This document shows positions 24,267 to 35,843 of a DNA stretch of 64,000 bases, one piece after another (positions within the stretch are counted from its first letter, which is position 1; every line of letters begins with the position of its first letter). The stretch comes from Gnetum montanum. Its lineage: Eukaryota; Streptophyta; Gnetopsida; Gnetales; Gnetaceae. The notes under the pieces are model-generated. The model had not been told where the DNA came from, did not search any database, and saw only the letters and a list, made by a program, of their open reading frames with translations. The translations under genes were made by a program, and so were the position numbers. Location: NCBI GenBank assembly GCA_015680685.1, contig MNCI01022307.1:598944-662943 (forward strand), given 5' to 3'.

Positions 24267-24383
24267 ATTAGTTGTTTGTGTGCTAACCAGAACATAGCAA
24301 ATCATTCACATCATTGGAATGAACCCTTAGGGTTGGTAGAGAAAATAATAAACAAGAAAACATTTCACACTGAACAAACAATT

Positions 24384-26370
24384 ATGTCTCCTTCTTCGTA
24401 CAAAAGTGCCTCACTGCCTAGGTCTGAAACAAGACCTTCATTCCACTATTCATAACTCAGGTTTTGATACCCATGGGCACAAAGGGTCTAAAAAAGGGAC
24501 ACGAACTCATGATAAAGGTGGACATTCTAATCACAATCATAATCAAGGCCAAGACCGTAGAAGAGAAGGTAGCAGACATCGTCATGGTGATAGTTCTCCT
24601 TCTTCTTCACCTTCATCATCTCCTTCACCCTCTCCTTCAATATCTGGATGTGGTCATAAAGAAAAAGACCATGGGAATAAAGGTAGGCAAAACAGCCAGG
24701 AAAGGGGATGAGGGCACTCTAGAGAGTCACAACATAGAAGAAGGGAGAGTAGGGAACAACGTAGGCATCATAAACACCATGGATGAGACAATCACAATGA
24801 ACCCCTCCTCACTACTTGAAGTATGTTGGACATAACTGAGGCTGTTACAATTCCAACAAGGCATCAGAAAGATAGTAGGATTAAGAGATTGGATATGAAC
24901 AACATCCCATGATTTGAAGGGGGATACAACACTGATCCTTAGAATCATTTACAAGCATTCCATGATGTGTGTGCCTTACAGAACATAGAGAACGAATGGC
25001 AAAAACTTAAGTTATTCCCATGGAAATTAGTTAAAGAAGCAGAAAAATGGTACCGGTCTTTAGAGCCAGAATCCATTCGTAGGTGGAGTACTATGTTAGA
25101 ATTCTTTAATGACAAGTACCAAACATACTCCCGAATGTCTAACTTGCGAAAGAAAATCCAAGGTTGGAAACAAGGAGGACATGAACCCTTGGATTGTACC
25201 ATGGGCCAATACTATGCACTGTTACATCATTGTCCTGGTCATGGTTATTCACAAAAGGATCAATTACACCATCTCGTAGATGGGGTTAGGCATGAAACAA
25301 GAAGAACCTTTGGGACTTACGCCCAAGGAAGACTATCTGAGCTTAGGTCCCATCAAATTCTAAGATTGTTGGAGTAAGTTGGTAAGGAAGAAGGTGAGCT
25401 ATGGAAGAGAGAGAGTGTAGAAGAGTATAACTGAAATCCTTCCCTCTAGAAGAGGGGAGTAAGATTTTGTAAGGATGAAGAAGAGTCACCACTCGAAGAG
25501 ATGGTGAATAGGAAAACTTTGCCTATCTAAAAGTTGACATCAGAAGTATTAGCAAAGGTAGACCAAATGTGGGATTCCCTAAACAATAGATTTCAATCTG
25601 TTCTTAAAATAGTAGAGGAGTCTAGAGAGCAAGGTAGTAATCATGAAAAAATAAAAAAGAGAGAAGCTGAACATGCACATAACAAGGGTAAGGGAAAAGT
25701 TGTCATCATTGAAGAGGTTGTGGAGTTGGAAACAGACAATGATAGTGGATGTGAAATATGTCAATATGACCATCCTAAGGGGTGTTTCCCTATAATCTCA
25801 CATTTGTAAAAGTCTAGGGTGTATGCACTCAACCCACAATTGAACAAACGGCAAGCACCCTAAAGGTTACATTACCCCCAAGGTAACCCAAGATAGTTCC
25901 ACCAACCCTTAACATATTATCCAAGTGGAACTCCACCACAACTGATTGAGTAATATCAATAGTGGCATCACCCACAATCATGGGGAATGCCACCACCAAG
26001 GCAACAATATCCTTACCGGCAACCTAATTTGTATGGATATTATGTGTAGTGGCCAATCTCCCCACATGACTCTACTAGTCACATCACTCTTCAACCTCAC
26101 TACCAAGCCTGCAAGTATTATGGAACTTCCTCTTCTAAGGTTGATATTCCACAAGCATATCATCCTTCTTATCCAGCCACATCTCTTCCACCAATAGCTC
26201 CACTACCACCTGCTCCAACTATGCAGGGTGAAATCCCTACCCAGCCATAGCAACATAATGCCACAAGGGCTATTAACTCTCAACCTACTATTGGTTCCAA
26301 CAACCACATGAAGAGAAGACCTTTCTTTAGAACCAACAAACCAACCAAGCCCTTGCAATCACAAGCGGCT
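24384..26370 (+). pseudogene. Gag of element B
   Basis: ATG at 24384 (MSPSSYKSASL). Against copy I about 460 bases after codon 17 are deleted, fusing the start directly to the Ser/Arg-rich segment (24465-24800; SPSSSPSSSPSPSPS, then RRESRE). The Gag fold spans about 24850-25370 and is mostly open (GHGYSQKDQLHHLVDGVRHE). The helical Lys/Glu stretch follows (25534-25700), then the finger CEICQYDHPKGCF near 25750, whose last Cys is Phe. A Pro/Tyr/His-rich tail ends near 26330. In-frame stops are nearly all TAG or TAA in place of Gln codons. Confidence 0.85.
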
Positions 26371-26439
26371 AATTCCTTAGACTCCTCAGTATCAATCAAA
26401 ACTTTGGACCCTCCTTCAACTCAACCACTGCACTTAATG

Positions 26440-26916
26440 CATACGGTCATGCTAACACATGTTGTCACCGATTAGATCAAAGCTGGCCATCTTCCTAGGA
26501 AATTCTCTGATCCTGGGAGTCCTGTGATATACTTACAAATCACTAAAAATGCGCCATGCAAGGCTCTTTTGGATTTAGGTTCCGGTGTCAACTTGATTTC
26601 TCAAGAAATGTACAAGGCCTAGAACTTGCCTCCATTGAAAAAGAATAACATCCATCTAGAGTTGGTCGTCTAGTCCATCAATGTCCCATTGGGATTGGTT
26701 GAAGATATTGTTACCACTGTTTGTGGGTGGTCGTACCTAGCTGACTTCTTAGTGATTCAAGTAAACAATGGTAAGGGGGACTTCCAAATCATAATGGGAA
26801 GAGCATGGCTAAGCACCATCGATGCATGCCTAGGAATCCATGATCTTTCTCTAGAAATATCAAAGGAAAATACATTCGAAAAGATCAAGAAGAAGAAAGT
26901 TCCATACATTGCATAG
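26440..26916 (+). pseudogene. Aspartic protease of element B
   Basis: The active-site word LLDLGSGVNLIS (about 26567-26600) has the D-L-G-S form usual in Athila proteases. Flap and C-terminal region GWSYLADFLVIQVNNGKGDF and IIMGRAWLSTIDACLGI follow (26725-26835), ending at a stop at 26914-26916. Two in-frame TAG codons precede the flap. It is the best-preserved protease in the window but is still broken. Confidence 0.8.
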
Positions 26917-27093
26917 AGTGACACAAGGTGTAATTGCGTGCAGAGGTCATGATTTGTGAAAATTTTAGCTTTTCCTGCATACAATCAATGTGCACAAGTG
27001 ATTAACATACAAAGATGCCTATATGCAACAACCACGCAATAGAAAGACACCCAGTGGCTAACAGCTGATCAAGAACATAGTTCACTCATATGC

Positions 27094-28990
27094 ATGGAAC
27101 CAACTAAGGGTTTGACTTGTGCTTACATCAATAGCATAAACGCATTAGAGCAAGTCCACTACAAACTTCCAAGTCTTAAGCCTAAAAATGTCAACTGGGG
27201 GAAGTTGGAAATCCTTGAGAAATTTAAGCAAGAGCCCCTCGAGTTAAAACCATTGCCCACCAGTATGGAATACACGTTCCTTAAAAATGGAAAATTAGTA
27301 ATTATCAACGCTAAGCTTGCTCCTCAAAAACAAAAACTACTAAAGGTAATTAATAGATGGTCAAAAGTCTTTGCTTGGTCATATCCTAAATTAACTAGAA
27401 TAGATCCTAGGATATGCCAACATAGGATTTATACCGACCCCTCCATGAAGCCTCAAAGACAACCATAGAGGTGTTTGAACCCAAAGCTGAAGCAAGTAGT
27501 CAAGGAAGAAATTGAACAGCTTCTTAAGGCTAGGTTCATATACCCCATTACTGATAGTGAATGGGTTAGCCCCTTAGCTATTGTGCCTAAAAAGGAGGGA
27601 AATGGAGGGTGTGCATAGATTTCAAGCTACTAAATATGGAAAAATTCAAAGATCACTTTCTGTTGCCATTTGTTGACCAACATAGGATTTATACCGACCC
27701 CTCCATGAAGCCTCAAAGACAACCATAGAGGTGTTTGAACCCAAAGCTGAAGCAAGTAGTCAAGGAAGAAATTGAACAGCTTCTTAAGGCTAGGTTCATA
27801 TACCCCATTACTGATAGTGAATGGGTTAGCCCCTTAGCTATTGTGCCTAAAAAGGAGGGAAATGGAGGGTGTGCATAGATTTCAAGCTACTAAATATGGA
27901 AAAATTCAAAGATCACTTTCTGTTGCCATTTGTTGACCAAGTCTTAGACACCATCACAAGGCATGGCTACTACATTTTTCTGGATGGATATAGCAAATAT
28001 AATCAAATATAAATAGCCCCAGAAGACCAAGCCAAGACTATGTTCACCAGTCCTTGGGGAATGTTTGCATACAAACAGATGTTTTTTGGCTTATGTAATG
28101 CCCCTGCAACATTTCAATGACTAGTTCTAAGCATCTTCCAATAGTAGATAGGAAATGGTGTAGAAGTCTTTATGGACGATTTCTCTACCTATGGAGCAAA
28201 CTTTGATCGAGCCTTGGACCGGTTGGAGCAAGTGTTAAAAAGATGTGTACAAACGAATTTGAGGCTCAACTAGCAGAAAAGCCATTTGATGGTCCAAGAA
28301 GGCATAGTACTAGGGCACAAAATCTCACACATAGAGACAGAGGTAGACCCCAAGAAAATCAAAATTATCCAAGGGATTACCTGTCAACCAAAAACTATCA
28401 AAGATATTCGATCATTCCTTGGACATACTAGCTACTATAGGAGATTTATTGAGAACTTTTCAAAGGTTACCAAATCATTGGTGAAATTAACAAAAAAGGA
28501 CATACCTTTTGAGTGGACCAGGGAATGTGAATTAGCTTTCCAAACTTAAAATAGAAGCTAGTAGAAACACCCATTCTACAAGCTCTTGACTAGTCCAAAC
28601 CATTCCATATCATGACACACGCATCCAACTATGCCTTAGGAGCTGTACTTACATAGCTAGATGACTAGAAGCATCCTTATTATATCCACTATGCAAGTAG
28701 AAGTATCACTGGTGCATAACTTAACTACACTACCACAAACAAAGAATTAATGGTTGTAGTGTTTTCACTAAAAAAGTTTAGACACTATGTATTGGGATAT
28801 AAAGTATATATACATACAAATCATAGTGTAATAAGGTTTCTCATGAATAAGCCAATGGTAATCCCTTGTATCATATGATGGCTTGTAATCTTACAAGAGT
28901 TCGATCTTACAACGATCAATCATAAAGGTACTAAGAACATAGTTGCTGATCATTTATCTTGGTTGCAATGGGACAGCAAAGAGGACAAGT
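27094..28990 (+). pseudogene. RT and RNase H of element B
   Basis: From MEPTKGLTCAYIN: RT N-terminus, the palm start, then a 260-base tandem duplication (27417-27936) that shifts frame. FLDGYSKYNQI follows near 27980, then FMDDF near 28170 and SFLGHTSYYRRFIENFSK near 28410. RNase H runs from 28600: the first catalytic Asp is His (MTHASNYALG). KELMVVVFSLKKFRHYV and HTNHSVIRFLMNKPM follow. Stops are frequent. This enzyme would copy element RNA into DNA; here it is inactive. Confidence 0.87.
27417..27936 (+). repeat. Exact 260-bp tandem duplication inside RT of element B
   Basis: 27417-27676 and 27677-27936 read identically by eye. The junction shares the 4-base word CCAA (27417, 27677, 27937), as expected for slippage or microhomology repair. 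The unit covers the RT N-terminal motifs. 260 is not a multiple of three. Confidence 0.92.
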
Positions 28991-29059
28991 ATCCAATTTT
29001 TGATTATTTTCCTGATGAATTTCTCTTTGCTAATGTAGTGAATAATCAATCACCCACAG

Positions 29060-30320
29060 AGGCAAACTAGTACAGTAGCATTCTTACCTATCTCCTCACC
29101 CAAAAAATACCACAAGAGTTAAACCTTAAGAAGAAACAACAGTTTCTTCACCAAGCCAAGTACTTTATGGAAATCAATGGGCAACTTTACAAAGTGTGTC
29201 CTGATGGCTTACTTTGATGGTGTGTTCCCGATATAGATCAACTGCAAGTTCTCCAAGATCCTTATGAGGGTCCTTGTGGGGGTCATTATGCTAGGAGACA
29301 AATGACCATCAAGATCTTGCTTGCAGAATATTATTGGCCTACATTGTTTTAGGATGCCCATCAATTTGTCCAATCTTGTGAGTGCTATCAATGTGATGGG
29401 GGAATGACTACTAGAATGGAGGAACCAAAATAATGGATCCAACCATTAGAATCTTTTGACATTTGGGGAATTGATTTTATGGGGCCAATTACATCAATGT
29501 CCAATGGAAAATCTTATATTATTGTTGCTGTTGATTACCTCACTAAATGGGTAGAAGTAGCTACTGTTAAGGACTGTACATCATCTACAACTACATGATT
29601 TGTTCAACAACAAATCATAAACAAGTTTGGTGTGCCGCATGCACTTATTTCAGATAATGGTACACATTTCACAGGTGCAAATTTTCAAAAATTAATGCAA
29701 CGTTTAGGGGTTGAGCATAAATTGACTACACCATGCCACCCCCAAGCGAACGATCAAGCAAAAGTCACCAACAGGGAGATTACGAAGATATTGACAAGAA
29801 CCATTAGCGATTTTAGGCGAGACTAGAGCACTAAACTGAACGATGCTCTTTGGGAATACCACTCCACATGGAAACTCCCTACAGGCTACTCTCCCTATGA
29901 GTTAGTGTACAGTAGATTACCAATGCTTCCCATTCAAACTTAGCTTCATACACTATGCACGACATGTGACCTCAACCTTGATCTTGATCTAGCACAGAAA
30001 CAATGGTTAGTAACCCTTAACTTGCTAGATGAAAACTGATTAGCTACCCTGTCATCTAACAAATTGCACAAGGCCTTCAATAAACAACATCATGACCTAA
30101 GAATTAGGAAAGTTAAATATTAGTCAGGAGATAAGGTTCTCTACTGGAATCCCACACATGTGCCACAACATACTAAATTTCAAACACTATGGGAAGGACC
30201 TTATATTATTTATGCAACTTTTTCTTCAAGGGCCATGACAATATACAGACCTGAGAGCCCAAACATGAAACTGTTGGTCAACATACAACAAACCAAACCT
30301 TTCCATGAGCTTAGGACAGC
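29060..30320 (+). pseudogene. Integrase of element B
   Basis: The zinc domain (about 29260-29390) keeps H..H and C-E-C-Y, so the last Cys is lost. Core: [11 protein letters not shown] (29458), LISDNGTHFTG (29644), then HPQANDQAKVTNREI (29740), where the catalytic Glu is Lys. The C-terminal domain shows YWNPTHVPQHTKFQTLWEGPY near 30150 and ends near 30320. Element F carries the same Lys. Integrase would insert the cDNA; with D-D-K it should not catalyse strand transfer. Confidence 0.85.
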
Positions 30321-32394
30321 CAGTACACATGCTACCTCTGTTGATGGACAACCTTGCTCACTATTTCAAATCTCCTCCTTCCAACTTTGTCGTGGGGGAG
30401 ATGGCCACCTATGCTAACCGTTCTAGGCCCTTAGTTCTTTTTGAATTTTTGTTTCACATTTTTATTTTACACATTTTTCCAACTTTTCTTATTTTTGTTT
30501 TACACCATTGTTCATGTTTTTACTATTTCTTTGTTTGCTTGATTTACTTTTATTCATCATCCAATAAGTGCTCATGATGGTAGATTGAATTATATCATAT
30601 TGATTGCTAATGTTTGATTTTTACCTTTGAATTATGATGCTAATATTAAGGTATGGTTCTTTTGGTAAAACAGGCAATGAGTCCACACCATCCATGCATC
30701 CATACAACTCTATGGTCTCCTTTGGCTTGGAACTGTACAATCCCTTTTTTCTAAGTAAACTTGTTAATAATTAGTGGCTAGGTATTTTTCAAACCAAGGA
30801 AAAACTCAAAGGATGAGAAGGGTATGACTTCAAGGGGATTCGATGCATTTTTGCTGGCCATTCTCTTGGGTACTTGGATTCTTTTTCTTGGGTTTTCCGC
30901 CATTCTAATAGTGTTCAAATATCAGGAAGCTAAGTGAATAAGAATAAGTCTTTACATGGTGTGGTTCTCACACAAAAAAAAAGGAGAAAAGTGAGAATTC
31001 AAAGCACAACCCTTGGACAAAATAAATGTAAAAAAAATGCATGGGTCTTTACATGGTGTGGTTCCCATTCAAAAAAACAACAACAACATGGGAATTCAAA
31101 GCACATTCCTTAGACCAAATAAAAGGGCTACAAGCACTAGTTATGAAACTGGAAAGACATGTTACCCATGCTTGAAGGTTCCCTCTAATGAAGGCCCTTT
31201 CTCACTTCCTGCTTCTCCATTTTGCTCTCCTCGGGATCGTGGTCACTCTTTGTGAAGGCATTATTGTTGCTTCAAGAGGATGGATTGGCCAAGTGTATTG
31301 ATGCGAGGTCACTGAATGTGGTTGGTTTGAGTCTAGATTTGGGATGAAGTTCTACTCAGTCATCTTAACCATGAAATACACAAGGGGCTTTACATAACCT
31401 TGTTCTTGGGATTCCATTCCATTCTCTCCTCTCCATCTTTCTTTCCATTTTCCACCTCATTTCTGATTTTATCATTAGTCCATTCTAGGTTGATGCATTA
31501 TTTTTCTTTGGTGAATTCTTGTGGGTAATATTTTAACTCTTACTTCCAAATGACATTCCTAGAGCTTACGAACTCTTTGGTTTGTGAGTTTGTCAAGGCA
31601 TAAAGGACATGATCCTGCTTTGGGGAGGACCCACTGGCATTCTTTTTTGGTGTTATTGTTAAGTTCTTTTCCTTAAAAATTTCCTGCAATCAATCATCTC
31701 TTGTTTCATCCCCATCCATGACATCCATTTTATTGGTGTTGCCATTGTTATTTTTTTCCATCTTTCTTGTTCCTCATATTTTTCCATCTTATAGCTGTCG
31801 AAGGTTTGCTCTTATTCATGGGGGCCCTGGCACAATTTTTTCAATTTTCTCTATTTTACTATTCGCCTAACCCCTACACCTTGGGTAGTCACCTATGACA
31901 AATATCAAAACTAGTTTCTGCCATAACCACAACTCAGCCAATGCACTTCATATCGAGGCAAGGTATCAACTACATTGTGGTTTATCTATCCTTGCTCATT
32001 TGTGACTATGTTGTGTGTGCAAATGGTGATCATACAAATAATGGATTAGCCTTGGAGGAAGCACTCAGGATGGACTGAAACTGGAGCATTTATGAAAGGA
32101 GCAAGTCTGGTGGCGTCGCTATGGATAAACAACAGAAGGCGCAATCTTAGCATTGGTGGAAAAACACTTCATTTTCTTTCTTTCTCTTTCTCTACAAGCT
32201 ACAAAATAAAGGCTTGGATGTCATTTATCTACGAGTGTTCACCACAATTTTGTAATGTGCTTATTGATTTGTCACTGGGCACATTAAGTCTATCATCTCA
32301 TTCCACCGTCAATTGTCAATTAGTCAGTAATCCCATACCTTCCCAATATTTTGAAAGGAACTTAAGGATGAGTTTTCATTTAGTCGTGGGGGTA
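30321..32394 (+). other. Noncoding 3' region of element B
   Basis: No ORF of note. It holds a 97-base tandem duplication with hairpin potential (30948-31135), the conserved block at 31614-31635 shared with F and C, and a purine-rich CGTGGGGGTA just before the 3' LTR that may be the polypurine tract. Athila elements usually have an env-like ORF in this place. Confidence 0.75.
30948..31135 (+). repeat. 97-bp tandem duplication with hairpin arms
   Basis: GTCTTTACATGGTGTGGTT starts at 30948 and 31045. Each copy has short inverted arms (TTCTCAC/GTGAGAA; TTCCCAT/ATGGGAA) around an A-rich loop and ends GAATTCAAAGCAC. Element F has one copy. Confidence 0.75.
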
Positions 32395-33353
32395 TGATGA
32401 AGTGATTACTCTAATTATTAAAATGGTTATTATTGGAGTGGTTACTCTAATAATTAGAGTGGTTATTATTGGAGTGATTACTTTAATTATTGGAGCGGTT
32501 ATTATTGGAGTGGTTACTCTAATAATTAGAGTGGTTATTATTGGAGCAGTTATTCTAATTATTAGAGTAGTTTCTCCCAAGTCTATAAATACAATGCCCA
32601 GGCACATAATTGCAAAGAAGTCTTTTAGTAGTCAAGTAGCGAAACTCTTGTAGTCTGTTTCAAGGTTAAAGTATTTTCCAAGTGCCCACAGTAGGAGGTC
32701 AAAGTATGGATGGATCTTTATTTGAGCATTGTGTACTTGAGCACACCTTGTGTATGGTAATAAAGACAAGCTCTTTGATTCATCCTTGCAACACTTGAGA
32801 TTTTTTTCTTATGCATTTCTTTTATTTTATTTTCTTATGCATTTATTCTATTTTATGTTATTTTATGCACTTTACATTTATGTTATTAGCATAGCAATTT
32901 ATTTTCATCAATTAAGAAAATCATTAAAATACACTGAGTATGATCACTTTGAGCATGCGTGTAACACGTGGTAACCCAATAATGATTACCGTTTGGTAAT
33001 CTCAGTAGTGTTGCACTGGTTCAAGATGTGTACAGCAAGTGAGAACGGATACTAATGTTAGGATTAGTTAAAGCCTAGTTAATCAGTAGTTAAGTTAAAT
33101 TAGTCACTTAGTTATCTCTCTCTTTCCTTATTAGCATAGGACATAAAAACATAAAAGATATAAAAATCATATGCCTCAAACTTACTTAACCATACAATCG
33201 TGACATAAAAGTAAGTGTGGGAAGACAACGATCAACCAACCCATCCTTGTTCCACAAAGGCACATAAGCACTTAGTCCTTGGAATTCAACCGAATCATGC
33301 ATAAAACGCTCATATTCATATGGTTGAGTGTAGGGGTACCTCGTTGCTCATCA
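32395..33353 (+). repeat. 3' LTR of element B
   Basis: 959 bases, TGATGAAG to CTCATCA, followed by duplication CTTTC. The U3 tandem repeat (32406-32570) has about five 36-base units against seven in the 5' LTR. The TATA box lies near 32581. Confidence 0.95.
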
Positions 33354-33358
33354 CTTTC

Positions 33359-34491
33359 ATAGTTTGGACACTCAAGAGTATGTTTGATACTTATCATTGA
33401 ATAGTTCTAACATGGTACTCCATCGACAAATGGATTCTAGTTATAAGGATTGATACCAGCTTTCCACTTCCTTGATCAGTGTCCATGGAAACAACTTGAG
33501 TTTTTGCCACTCATTTTTTATGTTTTTTAAGGCACATGCATCATGAAATGCTTGCAAATGAGTTTGAGAATTAGCGTTGTATCCTCCTTCAAATCATGGA
33601 ATATTGTTCATGTCCAATCTTTTGATCCTAGTATCTTTTTGGTGCCGCGTTGGGATTCTAACAGCCTCAATTATATCTAGCATACTTCAGGTAGCGAGTA
33701 AGGGTTCATCGTGATTGTACTGTATATGGTGTCTATGATGCCTATGTTGTTCCCTACTCTCCCTTCTCTCATGATTAGTTTCTCTAGAATTCCCTTGTCC
33801 CCTTTCTCGGTTGTTTTATCTATGATTCCTATTTCACTTACCATTATCCTCAGGGTCTTTTTCCTTGCAATTGCGTCTAGAGCCTGAAAGAGAAGGTGAA
33901 GGAGATGATGAAGGTGAAGAAGAAGGAGGACTGTCACCATGATGACTTCCTTCTCTTTAGTGATCACAGCCTCGATCGTGGTTATGATCAGAATGTCCAT
34001 CTAGGACTACCAAACGCTAATCTTTGCTGGGTTACCAAGTGTTCCATGCATGCCCGAAGTGGTCATACTGAGTGTGCTTACTTTGGGGAGTTAATAAGGA
34101 GAGAGAGATAGAACATTAATTAACTAAGGAAAGCATTAAATAACTGTAAATAATGTTAAATAAGCGATTCTGAATACTGCAAGGTTTATCACAAAGTTCA
34201 TTTTTATTTCTGGCCACAAGGTGTGCTCAAGTACACAATGCTCGAATAAAGATCCGTTCGCTTTATGACTCCTACTACGGGCACTCAAAAATAATTCTAA
34301 CTCTGAGAAGGGAAAAAGGCAAGAGTTCCGGTAAGGGACTAAGACTAATCAACTAACTATTGCCAAACCAAGGTGTGCCTGCCTCTTATTTCGAGGCGAC
34401 AAGATAGGCCCCGATATTGGATGTCCAATATCACTTGGAAGGCTCTAATATCGCATACCTGATATCGTGGATGTACTATCACGGCTCATCA
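33359..34491 (-). mobile_element. Athila-like retrotransposon A2, second segment with partial 5' LTR
   Basis: It resumes the Gag of A2 right after element B. Minus-strand Gag N-terminal sequence (33359-34002, SR-rich region around 33680-33990, frame-broken) joins abruptly, near 34003, the middle of an LTR. A deletion removed the Gag start, primer site and the inner third of the LTR. The remaining LTR (34003-34491) ends GCTCATCA and keeps U3 palindromes with a decayed TATA region. Confidence 0.82.
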
Positions 34492-34853
34492 AGATCTATT
34501 GGATAAACATTACATTTTTACCATGGAAATTGAACATCAACTCAACAAAGTGGCTAACTAACATTGGATGTAATAAAAAAAGATCATATAGACCTTTTGT
34601 TACAATATTATATCTTTGTCTCAAATGTTCAATTTGAGGGTAACTAGGAAAAACATGTTACTCATCCTCAAAATATCTTGAACCACATAGTCTACATGTG
34701 ATTTTTCCTTAGGAATTTGCATCCATTTTCCACTTTCAATTTTAAGATGATATGAACTCGAACAAGCTTGCTTATGGAAATGCAACATCTTATTGGGAGT
34801 ACAGTTGACAAATAATGAACTTTTAAGTTTAATTAATTACCTCTTATGCATTC
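34492..34853 (+). repeat. Dispersed sequence X, copy 1 part 1
   Basis: It begins AGATCTATTGGATA and aligns along its length with 54354-54640, with shared words AAGATGAT and AAGCTTGCT. It is interrupted by element C after CATTC (34849-34853). It is unclear what X is: an old transposon or a duplicated host segment. Confidence 0.65.
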
Positions 34854-35716
34854 TAATGAGTTGTCATTTGGTAGGCCCCAATGTCAAATACGTGATGTCG
34901 GAGCCTCGACATTGTGTACCTAACATCAAAGCCAATAAAAAATATTAGATATCTAACATCGCCTCATCTGGGTTTGCCTATAAATATAGCAGTTGGACAC
35001 TTGGATGAGGGAGCATGTAGAATGTAGAATAGTAGAAGATAGTTTTAGTTTTTAGTTTTCTTTCCTTAGATTTTGTCATTCCTAGTGCATGCCTGCAGTG
35101 TGATGTTTGTAATCATATAGCACCTTTGTTCAAGTGTGGCATACTTGGACACATTACATAACTAGCAATAAAGATCGAGATTACTCCCATCTTTGTAGCA
35201 TCTTAATTGTTAATTATTTACTGCTTTGCTTATTTAAATTTTTCCATTTATTGCTATTTACTATTCTTGTTACTAAGTGGAATGTGCACGCCTTAATCAA
35301 AAGTGTTCAAATGGAAGTACTTGGTAACCCAGAAGTGTATTATTTGGTACACCCAGTGACATATGCTTGGCCATCACAGAAGTAGTCTCACGAAGTCCAA
35401 GACATATATGAACAATTAAGGGTGGATATCCATTAAATGTAGGCTAGTTAGATTTCAATTTCCATTATTCATTAGTTTAATTAACTTATCTCTTTATCAT
35501 CATCAAGAGTAGGGTAGAATTAGAAACAATATCATACACCTCACTTTGGACTAAACCATACGTGACAAAGCTACCACTAGTCCAAGTGAGAAGATAGTGA
35601 ACTACAATCAAGACATAGTAATCTAGATACCACAACTAGTCCCATCCATGGAATAAATCGTGCATGCACACTTGTGATTCATATGGTTGAGCATAGGGGT
35701 ACCTCGTTGCTCATCA
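34854..35716 (+). repeat. 5' LTR of element C
   Basis: 863 bases; start TAATGAG (TGATGAG with one change), end CTCATCA. U3 carries GATGTCGG/GACATT/AACATC words instead of the GATATC array of other copies. The TATA box is in TGCCTATAAATATAGC near 34978. Confidence 0.9.
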
Positions 35717-35717
35717 T

Positions 35718-35735
35718 TGGCGCCATTGCTAGGGA
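35718..35735 (+). promoter_or_regulatory. tRNA-Asp primer binding site of element C
   Basis: TGGCGCCATTGCTAGGGA matches 16 of 18 bases of TGGCGCCGTTGCCGGGGA, the best-preserved primer site here, one base inside the LTR. Confidence 0.88.
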
Positions 35736-35843
35736 TGGTGCTAGTCATCTAGATTAGTTACATTATACATAATCGTTGTAAAGGTGTTAATGATATATCT
35801 TTTTGGAAATATTAAATTGCACACACACTATATACCAACAACA

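Larger units (their letters stand above)
23256..33353 (+). mobile_element. Full-length Athila-like retrotransposon B
   Basis: Two LTRs (23256-24247, 32395-33353) in the same orientation enclose primer site, Gag, protease, RT, RNase H, integrase and a 2-kb noncoding 3' region. The 5-base duplication CTTTC flanks it (23251-23255 and 33354-33358). The LTRs differ at roughly one base in nine over 240 bases compared by eye, so the insertion is old. All coding regions carry stops. It is nested in element A2. Confidence 0.95.
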
